Shown here: positions 1 to 5,286 of the stretch, one piece after another
Layout: every line of letters begins with the position of its first letter
How positions within the stretch are numbered: the first letter of the stretch is position 1
Source of the DNA: Syntrophorhabdus sp. PtaB.Bin184
Lineage (GTDB): Bacteria > Desulfobacterota > Syntrophorhabdia > Syntrophorhabdales > Syntrophorhabdaceae
Assembly: GCA_002067555.1 (NCBI GenBank)
Contig: MVQQ01000129.1
Span: 1 to 10,269, forward strand
Reading direction: 5' to 3'
Length of the DNA: 10,269 bases
Made by a program: the position numbers and the translations under genes
The notes under the pieces: model-generated
What the model saw: only the letters and a program-made list of their open reading frames with translations
What the model was told of the DNA's origin: nothing
The model's database searches: none

Positions 1-458
1 GCATACGGGGTGAGCTCAAGTTTCACTATTACAACGAGGTGAAGGAAGAGTTTCTCGACTACACCTCGTTGTTTGCCCTCAAAGGTGACGGGTTCGTAGA
101 GCTCACGCCCGAAGGGGCAAGGTACAGGAAGCGTTTCTTCTACCTTTCGTTTCGGGGGTTTGCAACGGTCGAAGAGGTCTCCTTCCTCGTGGGGAAGGAG
201 CTTTTTGTCCGTGAGGAGGACCTTCCGCGATTGGAGGAAGGCGAGTATTACGAGTACCAGTTGATCGGCCTCGAGGTGACGACCATGCAGGGGTCACACC
301 TCGGGAAGGTCCGGTCACTCATGCACACGGGTGCCGGCGATATCCTTGTCGTCGAAGGAGAAAGGGAACTGATGATCCCCATGGTGGAAGGATTCATCGT
401 CGATATAGACGTTAACCGCGGCACGATCCGCGTGGACATTGAAGGACTCGTCCCGTGA
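1..458 (+). CDS. rimM: Ribosome maturation factor RimM (5' end cut by window)
   Basis: RimM binds the 30S subunit through ribosomal protein S19 and helps 16S rRNA processing and head maturation. The reading frame is open from the first base, and the first visible residues, IRGELKFHYYN, match the conserved RimM N-terminal GIRGELKV-type motif. The true start therefore lies roughly a dozen codons upstream, and the GTG at 39 is an internal valine. About 151 residues are visible against a usual 165-175. The N-terminal RimM beta-barrel comes first. The C-terminal PRC-barrel begins near EEGEYYEYQLIGLEV and carries G-LGKV, the ILVV-type strand and a motif close to LMIPMVEGFIVDID. The TGA stop lies inside the trmD start (GTGA, 4-nt overlap), which suggests translational coupling. 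rpsP and a KH-domain gene often precede rimM but would be outside the window. Identification is firm. Confidence 0.95.
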   Translation, partial: IRGELKFHYYNEVKEEFLDYTSLFALKGDGFVELTPEGARYRKRFFYLSFRGFATVEEVSFLVGKELFVREEDLPRLEEGEYYEYQLIGLEVTTMQGSHLGKVRSLMHTGAGDILVVEGERELMIPMVEGFIVDIDVNRGTIRVDIEGLVP

Positions 459-1188
459 TCTTCTCGGTCCTGACACTGTTCCCGGGCATCTTTTCGTCGC
501 CCCTCAAGGAGAGCATACTCGGCAAGGCGACCGGTAAGGGCCTTGTCGATTTCAACATCGTCAACATACGTGACTTTGCCGACGACCCTCACCGTTCCTG
601 CGATGACACGCCTTACGGAGGCGGGCCGGGGATGGTCATGAAGGTGGAGCCCATCTTCCGGGCCATCGAGCATGTGAAGGAGGCACACGGGAGGGCCAGG
701 TTCGTCCTCCTTTCGCCTCAGGGTCGAAGATTCGACCAGTTACGGCGGAGCGCTTCGCCCGGTCGCCCCATATTTGCCTCATCTGCGGCCGATACGAGGG
801 TGTCGACGAGCGCGTGCTCACCTATGTCGATGAAGAGATATCGGTGGGGGACTACGTCACATCGGGCGGTGAGTTCCCGGCGCTTGTCGTGATCGATGCC
901 GTCTGCCGTTTGATCCCCGGGGTTCTCGGGAACGATGAATCGGTGTCGGCGGAGAGTTTCCGGGAGCCTCTCCTGGAGTATCCCCAGTACACGCGGCCGG
1001 AGACATTCATGGGTTCCCCGGTGCCACCCGTTCTCCTGTCGGGGAACCACGAGGAGATACGCAAATGGCGGCGTAAGGAGGCGATACGGAAAACGGTCTT
1101 GAGACGCTCCGACCTCCTTGAGGGGTTTCAGGGCAGCGAGGAAGACAAGAGGTTCATGAGAGAGATCATGGAGGAGTTCCCTGAGTAA
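455..1188 (+). CDS. trmD: tRNA (guanine-37-N1)-methyltransferase TrmD, interrupted by a 1-nt frameshift
   Basis: TrmD is a SPOUT (trefoil-knot) enzyme that uses S-adenosylmethionine to make m1G37 in tRNAs reading CNN and some other codons, which prevents +1 frameshifting. The GTG start overlaps the rimM stop. The first frame gives VLTLFPGIF, DDTPYGGGPGM (residues about 50-60) and LLSPQGRRFDQ (85-95). Family similarity then jumps to another frame at about 739-742 and continues TAERFARSPHICLICGRYEG, VDERV, EEISVGDYVTSGGEF, IPGVLG, LLEYPQYTRPE and SGNHEEIRKWRR. Adding one base (for example CAG-GTT-ACG in place of CAG-TTACG) restores a 244-residue protein of normal length with the knot and catalytic GRYEGVDER intact. 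As written, the first frame runs on to 892 with unrelated sequence. The gene is usually essential, so a sequencing or assembly error is more likely than a real pseudogene, but the sequence alone cannot decide. Confidence 0.9.
1170..1176 (+). promoter_or_regulatory. Shine-Dalgarno site deciding a CTG start
   Basis: GGAGGAG lies inside the 3' end of trmD and ends 4 nt before CTG at 1181. It is one of the strongest ribosome-binding sequences in the window. Its position supports initiation at the CTG rather than at the GTG at 1241, which would cut off the conserved IGVIHYPVYDKRG segment. In the methyltransferase frame the upstream stop is TGA at 1157-1159, and no ATG, GTG or TTG occurs between that stop and 1241. 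Confidence 0.6.
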
Positions 1189-1753
1189 GGTAAGCATCGG
1201 GGTCATTCACTATCCCGTTTATGACAAGCGGGGAGACGTTGTGGCGACGAGCCTCACGAACCTCGAAATACATGATATGGCGAGAACCTGCATGACTTTT
1301 GGTATAGACTTGTGCTATATTGTGTCACCTCTCGCCAGGCAGCGGGAGATAGCGGAAAGACTGATCCATCACTGGGTACATGGATACGGTGCAACGTACA
1401 ACCCCGCTCGGGGAGAGGCCCTGAAGAAGGTGAGGATCAGACCGGACATCGACTCGGTGATCGGGGATTCCGGCGACGGTCCAAGACCCCTCATCATCGG
1501 CACGTCCTCCCGAAGGAGGGAGGAAAAGGCTATGTCCTCCGGTGAACTCCGCGACCTCATCGCGACAGGACGTCAGTCGGCGCTCGTTCTTTTCGGAACC
1601 GGCTGGGGTTTAACGGAGGAGGTCGTGGACCTTTGCGACAGGATGCTCGAACCCATCAGCGGCGCAGGCGATTACAATCATCTTTCCCTTCGCGTCGCTC
1701 TGGGTATCATATTGGATAGAATTTTCAGTGAAAGAGGAGGACACCATGAATGA
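1181..1753 (+). CDS. SPOUT-superfamily RNA methyltransferase of the trmD-rplS locus (PF09936-like)
   Basis: This is a putative SAM-dependent RNA methyltransferase with an alpha/beta-knot fold; its RNA target is unknown to me. The first strand, IGVIHYPVY, and the TSLTNLEIHDMART motif are typical of the family found between trmD and rplS in deltaproteobacteria and some other lineages. The C-terminal knot signature is clear: LFGTGWGLTEEVVD at about residues 137-150, then LEPISGAGDYNHLSLRVALG, with GTGWG and PI-G-YNHLS as the probable cofactor loops. A CTG start at 1181 is favoured because it gives 190 residues, close to the family size, and follows a strong SD after 4 nt. The only ordinary start is GTG at 1241, which would delete the first strand. 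The gene overlaps trmD by 8 nt and rplS by 8 nt. Family call strong, start uncertain, substrate unknown. Confidence 0.85.
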   Translation: MSKVSIGVIHYPVYDKRGDVVATSLTNLEIHDMARTCMTFGIDLCYIVSPLARQREIAERLIHHWVHGYGATYNPARGEALKKVRIRPDIDSVIGDSGDGPRPLIIGTSSRRREEKAMSSGELRDLIATGRQSALVLFGTGWGLTEEVVDLCDRMLEPISGAGDYNHLSLRVALGIILDRIFSERGGHHE

Positions 1754-2093
1754 GATGGTCGATCTGCTTGAGAAAGAGCATATGAGACTCGACCTCCCGG
1801 AGGTCGGGATAGGCGATAACGTTAAGGTTTACACGAGGATCTTCGAGGGAGAGAAGGAAAGGATCCAGGTGTTCGAAGGCGTGGTGATCCGCAAGAGAGG
1901 CGGAAACACGCGGGCGTCATTCACGGTCCGGAAGGTTTCCTATGGTGTCGGCGTCGAAAAGACATTTCCCATGCATTCGCCGCTCATCGACAGGATCGAA
2001 AGGACGACGAGGAGCAAGGTCAGGAGATCGAAACTTTACTACCTGCGCAACCTCAGGGGAAAAGCGGCGAAGCTCAAAGAAAAAAGGGATTAG
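1746..2093 (+). CDS. rplS: 50S ribosomal protein L19
   Basis: L19 sits at the 30S-50S interface of the ribosome. The protein is 115 residues, the normal bacterial length. Recognisable landmarks are PEVGIGDNVKVYTRIFEG near residues 19-36, ERIQVFEGVVIRKRGG, the FTVRKVSYGVGVEKTFPMHSP core and the basic tail VRRSKLYYLRNLRGKAAKLKEKR, which is the usual rRNA-binding end of this family. The start is ATG at 1746, preceded by AGAGGAGG at 1733-1740 with a 5-nt spacer. An in-frame GTG at 1728 exists, but it lies upstream of that SD and would add six non-conserved residues. The gene overlaps the methyltransferase by 8 nt, so the two are probably coupled. No frame anomalies. Confidence 0.97.
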   Translation: MNEMVDLLEKEHMRLDLPEVGIGDNVKVYTRIFEGEKERIQVFEGVVIRKRGGNTRASFTVRKVSYGVGVEKTFPMHSPLIDRIERTTRSKVRRSKLYYLRNLRGKAAKLKEKRD

Positions 2094-2103
2094 CAAAGAA
2101 ACG

Positions 2104-2688
2104 ATGATCTGCCGGCTGACAGGTCTCGTAGGTGGAATCGATGAGGCCGGACGAGGTCCGCTGGCCGGTCCGGTGGTTTCAGCCTGCGTGATCTGGGATA
2201 GGGTGCCGGAAGACAAGAACGGCGTGACCGACTCGAAACTTTTGACGGAGAAGGAGCGAGTCGGTCTTTTTTCGTGGATAATGGACAACGCGCTGAGCGT
2301 TGGCATAGGCATGGCATGCCGTGAAGAGATAGACGAAATGAATATCCTCAGGGCCAGCCTGCTTTCCATGGAGCGTGCGTTGCTGGCAACGGAGATGAAC
2401 CCCGATGTCGTACTCGTGGACGGCAACCGGGGGCTCAAGAATTACCCCAACGCCCGGCCCGTTGTGCGCGGGGACCGCAAGTGTTTTTTTATGGCGAGCG
2501 CCTCCATAGTGGCCAAGGTCGTTCGTGACAGGGCCATGGACGCGTACCACCGCATCTATCCGGACTACAATTTCAAGCAGAACAAGGGTTACCCGACGCG
2601 GGAACACAAGGCTGCGATCAGGGAATTCGGGATAACCCCCATCCATCGCGTCACTTTCAAGGGGGTAAGGGAGTATTGTGTCGGATAA
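2104..2688 (+). CDS. rnhB: Ribonuclease HII
   Basis: RNase HII cleaves the RNA strand of RNA/DNA hybrids and nicks at single ribonucleotides embedded in DNA, starting ribonucleotide excision repair in the cytoplasm. The 194-residue product has the expected metal ligands: D13 and E14 in GIDEAGRGPLAGP, D106 in LVDGN and D124 in RGDRK. It also has the GRG motif (16-18) and the tyrosine of NKGYPTREH (163), which recognise the RNA-DNA junction, and the long ASASIVAKVVRDR helix. ATG at 2104 is the only ordinary start near the conserved N-terminus, 10 nt after the rplS stop. Its SD is weak (AGGG about 15 nt upstream), so it may depend on re-initiation after rplS. The 3' end overlaps the next gene by 11 nt. 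Length and motifs indicate an intact enzyme. Confidence 0.96.
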   Translation: MICRLTGLVGGIDEAGRGPLAGPVVSACVIWDRVPEDKNGVTDSKLLTEKERVGLFSWIMDNALSVGIGMACREEIDEMNILRASLLSMERALLATEMNPDVVLVDGNRGLKNYPNARPVVRGDRKCFFMASASIVAKVVRDRAMDAYHRIYPDYNFKQNKGYPTREHKAAIREFGITPIHRVTFKGVREYCVG

Positions 2689-3034
2689 ACGGACGACAGG
2701 GCGGGAAGGGGAGGACTGCGCGGCGGCCGTGCTGAGGAGTAACGGCTACCGCATCCTGGACACGAACTTCAGGAGCCCCTTCGGAGAGATCGACATCATC
2801 GCCGAGGAGAGCGGGTTCCTTGTCTTCGTCGAGGTCAAAAGGCGCAGGGGCAGCAGTTTCGGTGCCTCCCTGGAGGCCGTGGATGCCCGCAAGAGGCTGC
2901 ATATCATACGTTCGGCTCAGGTCTATCTCAAGAAGAACCGGTGTGCCGACCGGCGCATCCGTTTTGATGTCGTCGGTATCGATGGCGACACGGTCCGCGT
3001 CATACGGCACGCTTTTGGGGAGGAAAGAGGTTGA
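2678..3034 (+). CDS. yraN: YraN family (UPF0102) endonuclease-like protein
   Basis: This is a small member of the UPF0102/YraN family, which has a restriction-endonuclease-like fold; its cellular role is not established. The 118-residue product shows the family motifs in order: TGREGEDCAAAVL near the start, NFRSPFGEIDIIAE (about 30-43) and LVFVEVKRRR (48-57). E11, D39, E52 and K54 form the PD-(D/E)XK-like constellation, and FG-S-EAVDARKR follows. The GTG start overlaps rnhB by 11 nt and follows AAGGGAG with a 4-nt gap. rnhB-yraN adjacency is a common bacterial arrangement and supports the call. Only the family assignment is firm; the motifs suggest nuclease activity but do not prove it. Confidence 0.92.
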   Translation: MSDKRTTGREGEDCAAAVLRSNGYRILDTNFRSPFGEIDIIAEESGFLVFVEVKRRRGSSFGASLEAVDARKRLHIIRSAQVYLKKNRCADRRIRFDVVGIDGDTVRVIRHAFGEERG

Positions 3035-3035
3035 C

Positions 3036-3647
3036 ATGATCGATGAGAAGGTTATGGAGCTTCTGACTGCGGTGAAGGATGGGCGTATCTCCGTCGAGGA
3101 TGCCTATGAACGCTTCCGGGACGTGCCCTTCGAGGACCTTGAGCATACCAGGGTGGACCATCACCGGGTGCTCCGCAAGGGGATTCCGGAGGTCATTTTC
3201 GGCGAGGGGAAGACGCTTTCCCAGCTCTACGACATTGTTGGTTCATTCAGGCAGAAGGACCTCGACGTGCTTGTGACACGCATCGATGCCGGCACGGGCG
3301 AGGCCCTGCTGGTGAGATTCCCGGAAGGAACGTATTCGGGCGACGCGCGGTGTTTCTGGGTGCGCAGGGAGCGCCCCGCGGAAGGCAAGGGCATGGTCCT
3401 TGTCATGTCTGCGGGAACGAGCGATGCGAAGGTGGCCGAGGAGGCCTACGTGGCATCGATCTTCTTCGGCAATGACACGGAAAGGCTCTATGACGTGGGT
3501 GTGGCGGGTATCCACCGGCTCCTCGCGAACCTGCCGATCTTGAGAAGGGCCCTCGCCATGCTCAATTCCTGCTCCACGGTGGCCGTTTTCAACATAGATA
3601 ACGGTTTCGGAGCGGCATATTTCGCTACACTGGTGAACCGGTTATGA
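3036..3647 (+). CDS. larB: LarB, nickel-pincer nucleotide cofactor synthase, with internal in-frame deletion
   Basis: LarB (PurE/AIR-carboxylase-related) carboxylates the pyridinium ring of nicotinic acid adenine dinucleotide and releases AMP, giving the biscarboxylate mononucleotide precursor of the nickel-pincer nucleotide. Family landmarks are VDHHRVLRKGIPEVIFGEGKT (residues about 40-60), SAGTSDAKVAEEA (125-137), LYDVGVAGIHRLL (151-163), LAMLNSC (173-179) and NIDNGFGAAY (187-195). The product is 203 residues against roughly 245-250 for the family. The segment normally lying between AGIHRLL..LR and LAMLNSC, including the GMEGALPSVV-type and VPTSVGYG-type motifs, is missing near residue 172 (3546-3556), while the frame stays open. 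The conserved NSC cysteine remains. The start ATG follows AAGAGG by 5 nt and lies 1 nt after the yraN stop. As written the enzyme is probably inactive; the loss could be real or an assembly collapse. Confidence 0.87.
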   Translation: MIDEKVMELLTAVKDGRISVEDAYERFRDVPFEDLEHTRVDHHRVLRKGIPEVIFGEGKTLSQLYDIVGSFRQKDLDVLVTRIDAGTGEALLVRFPEGTYSGDARCFWVRRERPAEGKGMVLVMSAGTSDAKVAEEAYVASIFFGNDTERLYDVGVAGIHRLLANLPILRRALAMLNSCSTVAVFNIDNGFGAAYFATLVNRL

Positions 3648-4843
3648 AGATACTCTACATAGATCCCGTATTCGGAATGAGCGGCGACATGATGATAAGC
3701 GCCCTCATCGACGCTGGCGTCCCCTTCGATGCCCTGGAGGGACTTGTCGGAAAGATATCCCCCGCCGCACCCTCGATGAAGCCGGTCCGGCTCACCGAAG
3801 GTGTCGTAAGCGGCATTCATCTCGAGATTGGCGAGTCGGACAGGTACTACACGATATCGGAGATGGAAGAGGTCATAAGCGGTATCGATATCGGGAAGAA
3901 GGTGAAGGATGACGCGCTGGGCATGCTTTCCCGCATCGTGGCGGCTGAATCGAAGATACACGGCATGTCGCGCGACGAGATCCACCTTCACGAGCTATCG
4001 CACATAGACACGATCATCGATCTTCTCTGTGTCGCATACGGTGTTGGGTATCTCGGAGTGGACAGGGTGTTTTGCGGGCCCGTGCCCTGCGGCAGCGGCA
4101 CAATAACCACATCCCACGGTTCCATCCCCAACCCGCCGCCGGTGACGCTCGAGATCCTCCGCGGTCACGAGCTTGCCTTTTACGGCGAGGACCTGGAACT
4201 GACGACCCCCACAGGAGCCGCCATCGTCGCTCATTACACAAAACCCGGGATTGGGGCGCCTGCTTTCAAGGCCGTCCGAGAGGGCTATGGGGTCGGGACG
4301 TACAAGTCCTCGCGCCCTGATGTCCTCAGGATCTTTGTTGGAGAGACGGACGAGCCCGCGTACGACCACGAGGTCGAGGTCGTCGAGGCGGATATTGACG
4401 ACATGGAGATGGAATACATGGGGGCCGTGGCGGACAGACTCCGCGCCGCCGGCGCCCTTGATGTCCTCTTTTTCCCCGTTTCCATGAAGAAGGGCAGGGT
4501 GGGCATTCGCCTGAGCGTCACAACGGGCATGGATACCTTCGAGAAGATTGTCGACATGATATTCACGGAAACCACGACGTTTGGCATGCGTTTCCACAGG
4601 CACATGAGACGGGTATTGAGAAGGGAAGAGGAGACGATCGAGACATCCTTCGGTCCTGTCCGCATAAAGAAAGGTTTCGACCTCTCCGGCAGACTCATCA
4701 AGACCCACATAGAGTTCGACGACGTGAGGTCCATAGCCGACGCGAGGTCAATCCCCTACCGCGAGGTCCTGGAACTGGTCAGAAAAGAAATAGAGACCAG
4801 GATAAAGACGGTCTCAGGTTCCAGGTTCCAGGTTTCAGGCTAA
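3644..4843 (+). CDS. larC: LarC, nickel insertion protein (pyridinium-3,5-bisthiocarboxylate nickel chelatase)
   Basis: LarC inserts nickel into the bisthiocarboxylic mononucleotide in a CTP-dependent step, completing the nickel-pincer cofactor of lactate racemase and related enzymes. The 399-residue product shows the family pattern: DPVFGMSGDMMISALID at the N-terminus, HLHE at 114-117, TTSHGSIPNPPPVTLEIL (155-172), ELTTPTGAAI (185-194), EADIDDMEMEYMG (248-260), AGALDV and MKKGR (281-285), and ETTTFGMR (309-316). LarC of Lactobacillus plantarum is made by programmed frameshifting between two reading frames; here the gene is a single continuous frame. Its ATG overlaps the larB stop (ATGA). The last nine residues (SGSRFQVSG) are encoded by a CAGGTTC heptad repeat that continues into the spacer, so the original C-terminus was probably near IKTV. 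larA and larE are not in the window. Confidence 0.93.
   Translation: MKILYIDPVFGMSGDMMISALIDAGVPFDALEGLVGKISPAAPSMKPVRLTEGVVSGIHLEIGESDRYYTISEMEEVISGIDIGKKVKDDALGMLSRIVAAESKIHGMSRDEIHLHELSHIDTIIDLLCVAYGVGYLGVDRVFCGPVPCGSGTITTSHGSIPNPPPVTLEILRGHELAFYGEDLELTTPTGAAIVAHYTKPGIGAPAFKAVREGYGVGTYKSSRPDVLRIFVGETDEPAYDHEVEVVEADIDDMEMEYMGAVADRLRAAGALDVLFFPVSMKKGRVGIRLSVTTGMDTFEKIVDMIFTETTTFGMRFHRHMRRVLRREEETIETSFGPVRIKKGFDLSGRLIKTHIEFDDVRSIADARSIPYREVLELVRKEIETRIKTVSGSRFQVSG
4811..4839 (+). repeat. CAGGTTC heptad array, left arm of an inverted repeat
   Basis: Head-to-tail heptamers CAGGTTC, CAGGTTC, CAGGTTT and a partial CAGG occupy 4815-4839. They form the last codons of larC just before its stop. This arm pairs with 4965-4993: by hand alignment 25 of 29 positions are complementary, and the inner 18 pair perfectly (4822-4839 with 4965-4982). 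Confidence 0.75.
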
Positions 4844-4998
4844 AGACAAAGGCGCAGAGGCTCCAGGCGCACTAGTCAATAGTTGCGTTGACAACCGGCC
4901 TCCAGGGGAAGGTCGGAACCTTTACAGGAACCCTATACGGGTCAAGATTGTTGTTTTGTTTTTTCCTGAAACCTGGAACCTGAAACTTGGAACGGTTT
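4844..4998. other. Convergent spacer between larC and the DUF721 gene
   Basis: This 155-nt region separates two convergent operons. It is bounded by the two arms of the heptad inverted repeat, with about 125 nt between them. The interior shows no open frame of note, no RNA gene and no strong intrinsic terminator. The nearest candidate is a 4-bp stem (4930-4933 with 4939-4942) followed only after 8 nt by a T-rich stretch at 4951-4964. If the long arms pair in RNA, they could shape the 3' ends of transcripts from either side, but that is inference. Confidence 0.5.
4965..4993 (-). repeat. CAGGTTC heptad array, right arm (inverted copy)
   Basis: Read on the minus strand this is the same heptad family (GTTC, CAAGTTT, CAGGTTC, CAGGTTT, CAGG). 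It begins 5 nt beyond the stop codon of the DUF721 gene. Each of the two convergent genes therefore runs into the same repeat in the same sense orientation. Confidence 0.72.
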
Positions 4999-5286
4999 TT
5001 ATTGTTTCAGGTAGAAACGGATGTCCTTCACGCTGTCCTTCTGGATGGTCTCTTCTATCTTGGCCTGAATATCGATCTTCATGTACTTGAGCTGGGTGAG
5101 CCAGAGGGGGTCGTCAACCTCAACGTAGAGGATCCCCCTCGTGATACGAACAGGCTGACAGTGAGAGGCCACCTTTTCGCCGGCGATCGCGTCCCACATG
5201 GCGAAGAGTTTGACAGATTCGAGATCGTTGATTCGATACCCTTTCAGGACCTTTGAAAGGGTTTTCTGCAGGGAGATGAATGCCAT
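4999..5286 (-). CDS. DUF721 / DciA-like small protein
   Basis: This 95-residue protein resembles the DUF721 domain, whose best-studied members (DciA) load the replicative helicase in bacteria that lack DnaC or DnaI. The supporting pattern is KVLKGYRINDLESVKLFAMWDAIAGEKVASHCQP near residues 12-44, then GILYVEVDDPLWLTQLKYMKIDI (51-73). This is the family's W-IVGE..A.HT.P and L.V.V.SP.WA.EL signature. The start codon follows the metG stop directly (TAA-ATG), so the two genes are very likely co-transcribed and coupled. It is about the size of the bare domain, without the long extensions of many DciA proteins, so a helicase-loading role is possible but not shown. Its stop is 5 nt from the heptad repeat. 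Confidence 0.8.
   Translation of the reverse strand: MAFISLQKTLSKVLKGYRINDLESVKLFAMWDAIAGEKVASHCQPVRITRGILYVEVDDPLWLTQLKYMKIDIQAKIEETIQKDSVKDIRFYLKQ

Noticed and set aside
735..745. Programmed ribosomal frameshifting in trmD
   Set aside because: No slippery heptamer or convincing downstream structure was seen, and trmD is not known to me to use frameshifting. A base error or mutation is simpler.
1942..2103. Longer N-terminus for rnhB starting inside rplS
   Set aside because: The added residues are an out-of-frame reading of L19. Conserved RNase HII sequence begins right after ATG at 2104.
4930..4964. Intrinsic terminator in the convergent spacer
   Set aside because: The stem is only 4 bp and the T-rich tract begins 8 nt after it, so it does not meet the usual pattern.
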